From contig CAMWUU010000162.1 in the NCBI GenBank assembly GCA_947177515.1, positions 1 through 7,708 on the forward strand: DNA of 7,708 nt. Direction: 5' to 3'. Both the position numbers and the translations under genes were made by a program. The DNA is from an uncultured Lachnospiraceae bacterium. Its GTDB lineage: Bacteria > Bacillota > Clostridia > Lachnospirales > Lachnospiraceae. Under the pieces are notes generated by a model. That model worked only from the letters and a program-made list of their open reading frames with translations. It was not told where the DNA came from and did not search any database. Shown one piece after another: positions 1 to 6,352 of this stretch (position 1 is the stretch's first letter; every line of letters begins with the position of its first letter).

Positions 1-69
1 GTATTTGGGCGTATTCCGCAACTTTTGGAAAGAATAGCAAAACCGGAAGAAACCCCGGAGGAATCATGA
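1..69 (+). CDS. C-terminal end of an unidentified protein (partial)
   Basis: Frame 1 is open from the window edge and stops at TGA 67-69, giving the last 22 residues VFGRIPQLLERIAKPEETPEES. The end is a short amphipathic helix followed by an acidic Pro/Glu tail. I do not recognise the family from so short a piece. A hairpin terminator follows about 34 bp downstream, which supports a real gene end here. The next gene is convergent, so the two are not in one operon. Confidence 0.6.
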   Translation, partial: VFGRIPQLLERIAKPEETPEES

Positions 70-102
70 CCCTCCCCTAGCAGGAAGATTGCCATAAACA
101 CC

Positions 103-148
103 AAACCGGCTGCCAAAAAATCTGTTTCGTGGTAGCCGGTTTCTTTTT
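103..148 (+). terminator. Rho-independent terminator, probably shared by convergent genes
   Basis: AAACCGGCT (103-111) pairs perfectly with AGCCGGTTT (134-142). The stem extends inward through one G-U and three more pairs (112-115 with 130-133), leaving a 14-nt loop. CTTTTT follows at 143-148, so it fits termination of the plus-strand gene ending at 69. Read on the minus strand, the same hairpin lies 33 nt past the DUF1836 stop, but the tract after it is only moderately T-rich. It may therefore act in both directions, better rightward. Confidence 0.75.
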
Positions 149-174
149 CCCTTTTCCGTACTTCCTTCGCTCCC

Positions 175-840
175 CTATTTTGTTTTTGACTTTCCCTTCC
201 CCTCTTTTTCCTTAGCTTCCCGCTCCTTTGCGTCCATTGGCGTGTTCTCATCAATCAGAGCCTCAATCAACTGCTTTTTCATATAAACATCAAAACTCAA
301 CATACTAATCAGCGCAAAATCCTGTAAAAGTTTCCGCTCCTTACCGCTCTCCACCCCGTCAAAACTGCCCCTCGATTTCTGATACTTCCTAACCACGTCG
401 CGCGTCACCACCATGGACTGCTCGCTTTCTAACCGAAACACTTCTGTATAAATGTCCTCTAAGGTCAGCGCGCTGTTCTCCCCGAAAAAATTTTCCGACA
501 AGGGTTTGAGAACTTTCTGGATATCGCTGATAGAAAGAATGTTTTTCAAATAATAAATAAAAATAAGCATATACATATGATCTTTTGAATATTTCTTCTT
601 ATTCGGGGACGGAAGCAGGTCGTTCTTTGTGTAATTGTTTATCATGGTCTTGGTCAGAAGCTTATCCTCCGAATAGCGCCTGGTGGTTTCTAAATGCTTA
701 TCCATAAAAGTAGTAACCTGATCCATATACAGGTCGATATTCGGCACATCCTCCGGCTTGATATAGTCAATCCGCTTCATATCCTCAATCACCGACAGGA
801 TCCCGTCGCGCACTCTCTTATCCACGTTTCCTTTCCTCAC
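175..840 (-). CDS. DUF1836 domain-containing protein
   Basis: The longest reading is 221 residues from GTG at 840. The centre (about residues 33-135) matches my memory of the DUF1836 family: an 'IPNIDLYMDQVTTFMD'-like stretch, then 'LLTKTMINNYTKNDLLP', 'KKYSKDHM' and 'IFIYYLKNILSISDIQ'. The family is common in Clostridia and Bacilli and has no settled function; its first half looks like a helix-turn-helix, so a regulatory role is possible but inferred. There is no signal peptide or membrane segment. The last 16 or so residues are a Lys/Glu-rich tail. The true start is probably GTG at 825 (codon 6), because AGGAAAGGA lies just upstream of it inside the longer frame, while the GTG at 840 has no good ribosome site. 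The gene has its own consensus promoter and converges on the gene ending at 69. Confidence 0.88.
   Translation of the reverse strand: MRKGNVDKRVRDGILSVIEDMKRIDYIKPEDVPNIDLYMDQVTTFMDKHLETTRRYSEDKLLTKTMINNYTKNDLLPSPNKKKYSKDHMYMLIFIYYLKNILSISDIQKVLKPLSENFFGENSALTLEDIYTEVFRLESEQSMVVTRDVVRKYQKSRGSFDGVESGKERKLLQDFALISMLSFDVYMKKQLIEALIDENTPMDAKEREAKEKEGKGKSKTK
826..838 (-). promoter_or_regulatory. Ribosome binding site favouring the GTG start at 825
   Basis: On the minus strand GAGGAAAGG is followed by AAAC and then GTG (825-823). This is a strong, well-spaced Shine-Dalgarno. Upstream of the GTG at 840 the sequence is only AGTGGAAT. The shorter protein loses five residues (MRKGN) that add nothing to the DUF1836 domain. 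Confidence 0.65.
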
Positions 841-902
841 ATTCCACTTAACATAAACTTATACCATATCCTGGCTGCCGCTCATAAAGGTATATAGAAC
901 AC

Positions 903-931
903 ATTATATAGTAATAAAAACCATATGTCAA
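903..931 (-). promoter_or_regulatory. Consensus sigma-A promoter for the DUF1836 gene
   Basis: Read on the minus strand, TTGACA (931-926) and TATAAT (908-903) are separated by exactly 17 bp, matching the vegetative consensus at all twelve positions. Transcription would begin near 896, leaving a leader of about 55-70 nt. T-runs on the plus strand further upstream (966-991) give A-tracts on this strand, but they lie too far away to count on as an UP element. Confidence 0.85.
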
Positions 932-992
932 ATCATTTCCTCAAATTTTCCAACCAAAACCAGATTTTTTTCACTATTTCCCATTTTTTTTA

Positions 993-1030
993 CACTTTAC
1001 CTTTACAAACAGGGTATAAAGTGGTAAATT
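993..1030 (+). promoter_or_regulatory. Candidate promoter and dyad upstream of the ComFB gene
   Basis: TTTACA (1002-1007) and TAAATT (1025-1030) are 17 bp apart and are the best -35/-10 pair I see before the gene; the match is only moderate. Overlapping it is an imperfect dyad: CACTTTACC (993-1001) faces GGTATAAAGTG (1013-1023), identical as an inverted repeat apart from a 2-bp insertion. A dyad across a weak promoter could be a regulator binding site, though AT-rich DNA makes such matches by chance. Confidence 0.35.
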
Positions 1031-1076
1031 AAGTATAGGTTTATTTTTTACCAAACTATTTTGATGGAGGCATAAA

Positions 1077-1346
1077 ATGGAATTCGTACTTCGGAACATG
1101 ACGGAGGGTATCGTTCTAAAAAAACTCAACCTGATGAAAGAAAGCCTGGATTGCTGTACCTGTGAGCACTGCCTCCTAGATATTGCATCCTACGCCTTAA
1201 ACCGCCTTCCGGCCAAATATGTAGCCACCACGCAGGGCGAACTTCTCTCCCGGCTCGACTCCTTGGAACCACAATATGACGCTACGGTTATGACAGTGAT
1301 TCTTCAGGGTGCCATACTAGTCAAGGATCATCCCCGCCACGAATAA
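1077..1346 (+). CDS. ComFB family protein (late competence development protein family)
   Basis: An 89-residue soluble protein starting at ATG, with GGAGG (1066-1070) six bases upstream. Its pattern matches the ComFB family: an N-terminal helix, then a cysteine cluster (C26, C27, C29, C32 in DCCTCEHCLLDI), then ALNRLPAKYV, a 'GEL..RL.SL.PQ' helix and a C-terminal helix ending in HPRH. The family is named from the Bacillus comF operon, and its cysteines are thought to hold zinc. Recent work reports family members as cyclic dinucleotide receptors linked to type IV pili and competence in cyanobacteria. No comFA or comFC lies beside it, so it is a stand-alone copy and I give no gene symbol. It converges with the giant exported protein gene. 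Family assignment is firm by pattern; ligand and target are inferred. Confidence 0.88.
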   Translation: MEFVLRNMTEGIVLKKLNLMKESLDCCTCEHCLLDIASYALNRLPAKYVATTQGELLSRLDSLEPQYDATVMTVILQGAILVKDHPRHE

Positions 1347-1403
1347 GTCCATGGGACAGCCGCGGCTTTCCCGGACGGCACACCTTTAAGCTTTTCAGGA
1401 AGT

Positions 1404-1452
1404 AGCCACGGCTTACCACAACACGAAAATTAAAACCTTAATTTCTGTGGCT
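1404..1452. terminator. Weak hairpin region between convergent genes
   Basis: The gap between the ComFB stop and the stop of the 1205-residue gene contains nested complementary segments: AGCCAC (1404-1409) with GTGGCT (1447-1452), CCACA (1416-1420) with TGTGG (1446-1450), and AAATTAA (1427-1433) with TTAATTT (1438-1444) around a 4-nt loop. Neither strand shows a clean GC stem followed by a T-run, so this is only a candidate bidirectional terminator. A perfect 10-bp palindrome AGCCGCGGCT also sits at 1358-1367. Confidence 0.3.
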
Positions 1453-1468
1453 GTCATCATGCATATCT

Positions 1469-4400
1469 TCAATAAATTCCCCCAAAACGATGATCATCCT
1501 TTATGGAAGTATTCAATGGGAACACCAGGACATCGCCCGGATAAAACCGGAACGACACACCCTCTTTATCCTGCCTTTGTTGCTGCATCGCCTCCAATTC
1601 CCACATATTACAGAATGCAGTGCTTTTTTTGGTATTGTCATAGTTTAAATACTCTTCCCCCTGCACCATTGCCATAAGCTCAAAAGAAACAATCAGATAT
1701 CCTTCTTTTTTCCAGAACTCTTCCGTAAAATCAATCCCATATCCAGCCGCATAATCTTCCACCGCATAATCTTTTTTCACTGCCTGCACATTATAGGGCA
1801 GGGAATACTCAAAATAATTGCCCTGTTCCAATGATACAAGCCTCTCTTCTGAAATTCCACGGTACTGCATCAAAGGATACTGCTGCTTTCCCATAATATT
1901 TTCACAGTACGAAAAATTTTTTAATGTCCTAAAAAACCGGTTACCACATATCCCTGAATAGGTATACATAGGAACATCCTGTTCTTCATCGATGACTCCC
2001 CAGACTTTCTCTGCTGCCTGACGCTCTTTTTTGGGAATCCCAAGCCACTCGCTTCCCGCTTTTTGCGTTTTCACATCCTCTTCCCCTCTGTTACTTCCAA
2101 TTTTTACCAATTCTTTTCTTCCATCCGGCGACCGCCCGGTATAATATAAATCTACCTCCTCACGGTTTTTTCCTTTTTCATCCACCCAGAAAAAACGTGG
2201 TTGGATCCGGACATAGGAGCTTTCCCTTGCCATCCGCTCCCCGATTGTTGTCACAGAAAAACGCAGGAGATAGCCGGTTTTGATCAAAGCATCTTTCCGG
2301 AAAGGGTGTGCGCCCTTAATAACTGGGAGAAGATATTGCCCCACAGCCATTCCCCTTCTGCCGTAAGAATCCGCCAAACCGGAGCGGTAGCGATACAACG
2401 CATCTTGGTGAAACCCAAAAACTCGCGTTCCGTCCTCCCTTCCCTCATACTGGTTTTTAATCCTCCCCGTCCCGTTATCCCTAAACACCCCCTCCCAAAG
2501 AGGATAATCCGCAATATCATATAGACAGAGTCCAAAAATCCGCCCGGAAACCTGTACTGTTATACTGTCCGTAGCAATATAATTTTCTTCCTCCCTGTTT
2601 GCCTCATTTTCCCCCGTTTCCGTGTCATCCGGACAACTAACAGCAACACTGCGGCATTCTATGGTATAGACTCCCTCAAATACCCACTCAGGAAGATAAA
2701 AACGTACCTTAGAAAGACCGATTGCCACCCAAGTACCTGCCGGAATATACCGATCGTCCGCACTACTGTATACTACCCCCTCATCCCAGAACACATCAAA
2801 CGGAAAGCGCACTTCATTGCGCAGTACACCATCCCCATCCCGTCCGAGATAGGATAACTCTGTGTTTATAAGTGTCCTTGCATAGTCGCGCTCCCCATAT
2901 CCCTTTCTCCCCGAATGATAACCGGTATTGGAAATACTAAGCCACAATTCGCTTGTAATTCCCTCGGGATCAAGCACAAGCTGTACTGCCCCCTCCATCG
3001 GCGAAACAAGCTGTGTATATTTCCGATTATCTGCTTCATAATGTATATCACAATAAACAGGTGTGTGGATGTGGACACTATTTATATCCGCAAGTTCAAA
3101 TAAATATTCTCCCTCCCCCGCACTGTTTTCGCCCGGATATACCATCTTTTGTACATATTTAATTTCACCGAAACTCCCATGTGTCCCATTCCCTGTTTTT
3201 TCCGGTATTAAGAGCGCATCCGAACACACTGTACCCACAGGATTTTTCTCCCGCAGACCGGATAACTTACGACTTAGGGAAATTTCCATTCCGGGCTGGA
3301 ATTCCTTCCACTCATCCACCAAATAAGTAACCCCATCAAAAGAAAAGGCATCATCCCGCACCTGAATACCGGATACCCTGGCATCAGCAATCGAGGCAAA
3401 ATCCTCCATAGGGAGGGAAGGCATGGATAAATTGCCCGTTATAAAACGTTGTGGCAGATCAATCCCCGCTAAAACCTCCGGCGGGTACTGCATATGTGCT
3501 TCCTGTCCTTCATAATGCCGATAGGAAATCTCTGGTATCTCTATTTTTTCCAGCACCCCCTCCCCGGTTTTTACTCTTATCTCCCCATCCGGCAATGCCT
3601 CATTTTCCACATAGAATTCTTCAATCCCACAATATTCCAGCCGGTTTAACTGCGCATAGCTGAACTTCCTTACTACCGGTACAAAAACCTCCACATTCCT
3701 GGTTTCCTGGAATGACTGGTAAATGGGGCCTGTTTCCGTGACTCCTACAATCTCCTGCCAGTAAAGATGATATGTCCGCCTCACAGGTACCTGGAATGTA
3801 ATCTCCCCATGCTTTGCTTCAAATTCTGCCTCCAATAAATACTTCCAAATCTCACCTTCTACTACCAGATTTTCATTTACCGGGATTCCCCCTTCCCCAT
3901 CTTCCACATCAAAATACGGGTTTCCTGCTTCCCACGCCGATATGGTAAAGTTATTCTCTGGTTCCATGCGATCCATCCGCCATACTTCCCCCTCCTGCGT
4001 AATCTCCTCAGGCGGCTTTTCCACCTTTTCCGGTTCTACCTTCTCACAGATCAGATAGACAACGGACGGCATTTCCTTTAACTGACGGAACGATATCTCC
4101 CCGCTGCCAAGACGGATCCGCAGACCGTCCTCTGCTTGGATGGAATAAAATTGCGATGGTGCCATATCCCCATGATAATAGACAAAACTCTTTCGAATGG
4201 TAGTTGATGTGACCCGGTAAGTATCTTCCCCTATTTCAATCCCTTCTTTTAAAGATACCGGAAAGCTAAAACGCACTTGGGCATTCATATAAATAGGCAA
4301 ATTATTATAACATGTCTTTAGGATCTGTCCATTTTCAGTTGCTAAAACCATGCTTGTAAATGTTGGTTTTACATAGAGTTTAAGATGGATATCATAATAT

Positions 4401-5086
4401 TCCGGCAACTTTTTTTTCGTCCCGGCTCCCCAGTCGCTGCCATAAAGCTCCTTGACCGCATTTAAGATACCGGGAACCTTCGGCAACACTCCCACCGCTG
4501 TCCCAAGGTTATTGTAAGATTTTGAGGTGGCGGTTACGGTACTGCCCGAACCTCCCGTCCGCTCAATAACCGCAAAGATATTGTGCAAATAAAATTCAAG
4601 CCCCCCTTTGACACTGATCTCCTCAACAAATTTCATCCACACCTCATTTTCATCAGAACCGCGATAATTTTTCTTAAAAAGGGAATAAGCTCCATCCACG
4701 ATACTCTGTCTGTCGAGTATATAACTTGTTGTTACTTCATCAGTAATTGTTTCATGCTTTTCTATCAGTTTAATTTTCTTAAAATCCTTCCCCTCCACAT
4801 ACCCACCCGTCTTTTCGAGTGTCATATTATAACCTGTGGTAATATACGAAATTCGAGCCGACGATTTTACATGTGTCCCCGTAATGGTCATCTTTTCCTC
4901 ATCGCTCTCCACACTCAGGCTGCTGCCGTCCTCAAAATAAATAATCTGGCTTCCTCCGGGAATCTCCTCCGTTCTCGCTGCCCGCACCGTTTTTTCTTCC
5001 ATACCCCTAGCAAACAGACCAGTAAAAACCGCGCAGCAAAGCAGCATTCCCATAATGTTTCTTCGTGTCCTGCCCTTCCTCCCCAT
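1469..5086 (-). CDS. Large exported protein with a DUF5704-like C-terminal domain
   Basis: A 1205-residue protein. The N-terminus is a signal peptide: basic KGRTRR (residues 4-9), then a hydrophobic core IMGMLLCCAVFTGLFA, with cleavage likely near 27-37. The LLCC is not a proper lipobox. The ectodomain is long, acidic and beta-rich, without a transmembrane anchor or LPXTG at the C-terminus, so it is probably secreted or held by partners. From R849 to the end, pattern features such as FGLCLYDIADYPLWEGVFR, 'LPVIKGAHPF', 'TGYLLRFSVTT', 'VRIQPRFFWVDEKGKN', 'VDLYYT' and 'IDFTEEFWKKEGYLIVSFE' match my memory of DUF5704 proteins, a Clostridia and Paenibacillus family of unknown function often near Tad-type pilus genes. 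The start is supported by GGGGAGG (5091-5097). It lies downstream of the pilin-like operon but is separated by 615 bp. Function unknown; a surface or assembly component is inferred. Confidence 0.7.
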   Translation of the reverse strand: MGRKGRTRRNIMGMLLCCAVFTGLFARGMEEKTVRAARTEEIPGGSQIIYFEDGSSLSVESDEEKMTITGTHVKSSARISYITTGYNMTLEKTGGYVEGKDFKKIKLIEKHETITDEVTTSYILDRQSIVDGAYSLFKKNYRGSDENEVWMKFVEEISVKGGLEFYLHNIFAVIERTGGSGSTVTATSKSYNNLGTAVGVLPKVPGILNAVKELYGSDWGAGTKKKLPEYYDIHLKLYVKPTFTSMVLATENGQILKTCYNNLPIYMNAQVRFSFPVSLKEGIEIGEDTYRVTSTTIRKSFVYYHGDMAPSQFYSIQAEDGLRIRLGSGEISFRQLKEMPSVVYLICEKVEPEKVEKPPEEITQEGEVWRMDRMEPENNFTISAWEAGNPYFDVEDGEGGIPVNENLVVEGEIWKYLLEAEFEAKHGEITFQVPVRRTYHLYWQEIVGVTETGPIYQSFQETRNVEVFVPVVRKFSYAQLNRLEYCGIEEFYVENEALPDGEIRVKTGEGVLEKIEIPEISYRHYEGQEAHMQYPPEVLAGIDLPQRFITGNLSMPSLPMEDFASIADARVSGIQVRDDAFSFDGVTYLVDEWKEFQPGMEISLSRKLSGLREKNPVGTVCSDALLIPEKTGNGTHGSFGEIKYVQKMVYPGENSAGEGEYLFELADINSVHIHTPVYCDIHYEADNRKYTQLVSPMEGAVQLVLDPEGITSELWLSISNTGYHSGRKGYGERDYARTLINTELSYLGRDGDGVLRNEVRFPFDVFWDEGVVYSSADDRYIPAGTWVAIGLSKVRFYLPEWVFEGVYTIECRSVAVSCPDDTETGENEANREEENYIATDSITVQVSGRIFGLCLYDIADYPLWEGVFRDNGTGRIKNQYEGREDGTRVFGFHQDALYRYRSGLADSYGRRGMAVGQYLLPVIKGAHPFRKDALIKTGYLLRFSVTTIGERMARESSYVRIQPRFFWVDEKGKNREEVDLYYTGRSPDGRKELVKIGSNRGEEDVKTQKAGSEWLGIPKKERQAAEKVWGVIDEEQDVPMYTYSGICGNRFFRTLKNFSYCENIMGKQQYPLMQYRGISEERLVSLEQGNYFEYSLPYNVQAVKKDYAVEDYAAGYGIDFTEEFWKKEGYLIVSFELMAMVQGEEYLNYDNTKKSTAFCNMWELEAMQQQRQDKEGVSFRFYPGDVLVFPLNTSIKDDHRFGGIY

Positions 5087-5090
5087 TTTT

Positions 5091-5097
5091 CCTCCCC
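5091..5097 (-). promoter_or_regulatory. Strong ribosome binding site of the 1205-residue gene
   Basis: On the minus strand GGGGAGG is followed by AAAA and the ATG at 5086-5084. This fixes the start at the first methionine rather than M12 or M14, and keeps the basic n-region of the signal peptide. Confidence 0.8.
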
Positions 5098-5113
5098 ACT
5101 CACATAAACTGCC

Positions 5114-5181
5114 ATAGCAGGAACCTGCTATTCAGGAATCTGTTATTCAGGAACCTGCTATACAGGAATCAATCTGCTACA
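5114..5181. repeat. 15-bp tandem repeat with an 18-bp palindrome
   Basis: Consensus CAGGAAYCTGYTATT occurs at 5118-5132, 5133-5147 and 5148-5162. A degenerate fourth copy (5163-5181) carries extra bases before CTGCTA. The first copy overlaps the palindrome ATAGCAGG-AA-CCTGCTAT (5114-5131), whose arms match perfectly. The array ends about 30 bp upstream of the giant gene's start, so it would lie in its leader RNA, where the palindrome forms an 8-bp stem. Copies 1 and 3 are nearly identical and copy 2 differs by two transitions. Confidence 0.85.
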
Positions 5182-5212
5182 CATTAACTTGCTATAACAT
5201 CCCTCATCCCAC

Positions 5213-5323
5213 CAGTGCAATACCGCAGCTTAGCCACGGCACTGCACAAGGATATCCGGAAACTATCTTTAACCTTTCGTGGCAGGAAGTCCCCCGACTT
5301 CTTAAGTTGGAGGATTTCTTGCC
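5213..5323. mobile_element. Structured segment resembling an IS200/IS605 or omega-RNA end (remnant)
   Basis: The core is a 43-nt hairpin at 5281-5323. GGCAGGAAGTCC (5281-5292) pairs with GGATTTCTTGCC (5312-5323) over 12 pairs (two G-U), then there is a single C/A mismatch, then CCGACTT (5294-5300) pairs with AAGTTGG (5304-5310) around loop CTT. Just upstream, CAGTG (5213-5217) can pair with CACTG (5240-5244). A CCCCCGACTT...AAGTTGG hairpin preceded by a structured scaffold recalls the subterminal palindromes of IS200/IS605 elements and the 3' end of TnpB guide RNAs. No tnpA or tnpB is present, so at most it is a non-autonomous relic. The hairpin itself is certain; its origin is a guess. Confidence 0.35.
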
Positions 5324-5529
5324 TCCACCTCTTACCTATTTCTCTAAATATTGCTATACATTATGAAATGATAAGTACATTGATAACTGGATCATAGCGT
5401 TGCACAGGGAAACCAAATACCCGAAAACTAAGCTTGCTTCTGTGCGTTATATATCCAAGGTACGAATCGAACATCATTCTTTGCTCTTTTATTTTCTGAA
5501 TTAACCAATTTATGTATAGTACTTACTAA

Positions 5530-5538
5530 ATTATATCA
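5530..5538 (-). promoter_or_regulatory. Candidate extended -10 promoter reading toward the giant gene
   Basis: The minus strand reads TGATATAAT (5538-5530), a perfect -10 hexamer with the TG extension. No -35 match is seen at the expected distance. Transcription from about 5523 would cross the hairpin and the tandem repeat before reaching the ATG at 5086, a leader of about 435 nt. This may give the giant gene its own promoter. Confidence 0.4.
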
Positions 5539-5568
5539 CCCTCCCCTTTTGTTTTTATTCTATGTTAA

Positions 5569-5692
5569 ATACCAAAACCGGCTTCGTCCGTGTTTAGGAC
5601 TCCCTCCTTTTTTCTTATTTTGTCTTAATTATCCCAAAACGTCAGCATGCCTATAAAAATAGTTTTCTGGTTACTGACTCCGGTTTTGGTAT
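5569..5692. repeat. 124-bp segment with perfect 13-bp inverted repeats (MITE-like or attenuator-like)
   Basis: ATACCAAAACCGG (5569-5581) and CCGGTTTTGGTAT (5680-5692) are perfect inverted copies. Inside lies a rival partner: CCAAAAC plus GTCAG (5634-5645) can pair with CTGAC (5674-5678) and GTTTTGG (5683-5689), so the right arm has two possible mates. A small GTCC/GGAC hairpin sits at 5586-5600. The segment begins 9 bp past the stop of the last pilin-like gene. No run of T follows either arm, so it is not a standard terminator. A miniature inverted-repeat element or a leader switch are both possible. Confidence 0.6.
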
Positions 5693-5701
5693 CCACATCC
5701 G

Positions 5702-6352
5702 CTATTGACTGATTTTATATAAAGCTGCCCCTGAAAAGGCAAAATGCTCATAAACTTTTTGATACCCCATCCCGGGCATACCACGCATCATCACAAATAT
5801 ACCACGCTCTGCCATCCCCCTCTTTAGGATACCTTCTCCCACAGGCAGTTCAAAACAGTACGCTCTTCCATCCATTCCCTTTTTCTCCTCCTGTTCCCTA
5901 ATTGCGTTAAGCACGGCTTGCTCAAGCTGCGCCTCCTTTTCCCCTTCTACAAATAAGATCTTTTCTTCCCAGCAAAATATATTGCCATCCTCCTCTTTCC
6001 TGTGCCAAAGATAATACCCATCCCCATCCACAATTACCACACAGGTCATACACTCATACAATCTCGTTTGTTCCGGAATACTATCCAACACCCCAAGCGC
6101 TGAAAATAAGCTAAGAAAAAACACTTCAAGCACCTCTTCCTTCTCAATTATAAGTTTTCCATCACTGTAAGTTGCCATATGCCCTGCCGCTGCATCCGCC
6201 GCCCCATCCACACAGCGATCCATAAGCTGTCTTTCCCATCCAATCCGGGTTCTTGTCCCCTCCCCCACAGAAAGCATCGCCAAAATACTAAAAAATAAAA
6301 TCATAAACAGAAGCGAATAATGATATAATCTCAAATTTCCTCCCCCAATCAC
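5702..6352 (-). CDS. Single-pass membrane protein of a Tad-like locus
   Basis: Up to 216 residues. One transmembrane helix spans about residues 12-29 (YSLLFMILFFSILAMLSVG), leaving most of the protein outside. After it comes a helical stretch 'ERQLMDRCVDGAADAAAGH', then 'EVFFLSLFSALGVLD' (76-90) and 'CVVIVDGDGYYLWHRK' (104-119). This order, with Asp-Ala helix, FF.SL segment and D.DGYY strand, resembles unnamed proteins I associate with Tad/Flp-type clusters in Clostridia and Paenibacillus. GTG at 6352 overlaps the previous stop (GTGA), but GGGGGAGG lies just after it, four bases before a TTG codon at 6334, so the TTG (codon 7) may be the real start. It is the last gene of the operon. Not recognised as a named protein; a minor pilin or TadE/F-like role is inferred. 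Confidence 0.75.
   Translation of the reverse strand: MIGGGNLRLYHYSLLFMILFFSILAMLSVGEGTRTRIGWERQLMDRCVDGAADAAAGHMATYSDGKLIIEKEEVLEVFFLSLFSALGVLDSIPEQTRLYECMTCVVIVDGDGYYLWHRKEEDGNIFCWEEKILFVEGEKEAQLEQAVLNAIREQEEKKGMDGRAYCFELPVGEGILKRGMAERGIFVMMRGMPGMGYQKVYEHFAFSGAALYKISQ

Larger units (their letters stand above)
5087..5701. other. 615-bp structured intergenic region without a convincing gene
   Basis: No reading frame here has both a ribosome site and protein-like composition; the 60-codon frame on the plus strand at 5215-5397 runs straight through a hairpin and looks like chance. The region contains, left to right, a 15-bp tandem repeat with a palindrome (5114-5181), a small hairpin (5213-5244), a 43-nt hairpin (5281-5323), an AT-rich stretch with a possible promoter, and a 124-bp inverted-repeat segment (5569-5692). 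Such density suggests mobile-element remnants or a leader RNA for the giant gene, not ordinary spacer. Confidence 0.7.

Noticed and set aside
4583..5107. 174-codon plus-strand frame opposite the giant gene's start
   Set aside because: It lies wholly antisense to the signal peptide and N-terminal region of the 1205-residue protein and matches no family; it is a shadow frame.
5114..5181. Possible CRISPR array
   Set aside because: The 15-bp units are directly adjacent with no unique spacers, so it is a plain tandem repeat.
5215..5397. 60-codon plus-strand open frame in the intergenic region
   Set aside because: It has no ribosome binding site, crosses the 43-nt hairpin, and its composition is not protein-like.
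5446..5480. Minus-strand GTTCGATTC-like stretch resembling a tRNA T-loop
   Set aside because: The flanking bases do not form a 5-bp T-stem, and no acceptor stem, anticodon arm or CCA is found, so it is not a tRNA.
5604..5616. Perfect Shine-Dalgarno-like AAGGAGGG on the minus strand
   Set aside because: No start codon occurs at a usable distance downstream, so it does not mark a small gene.
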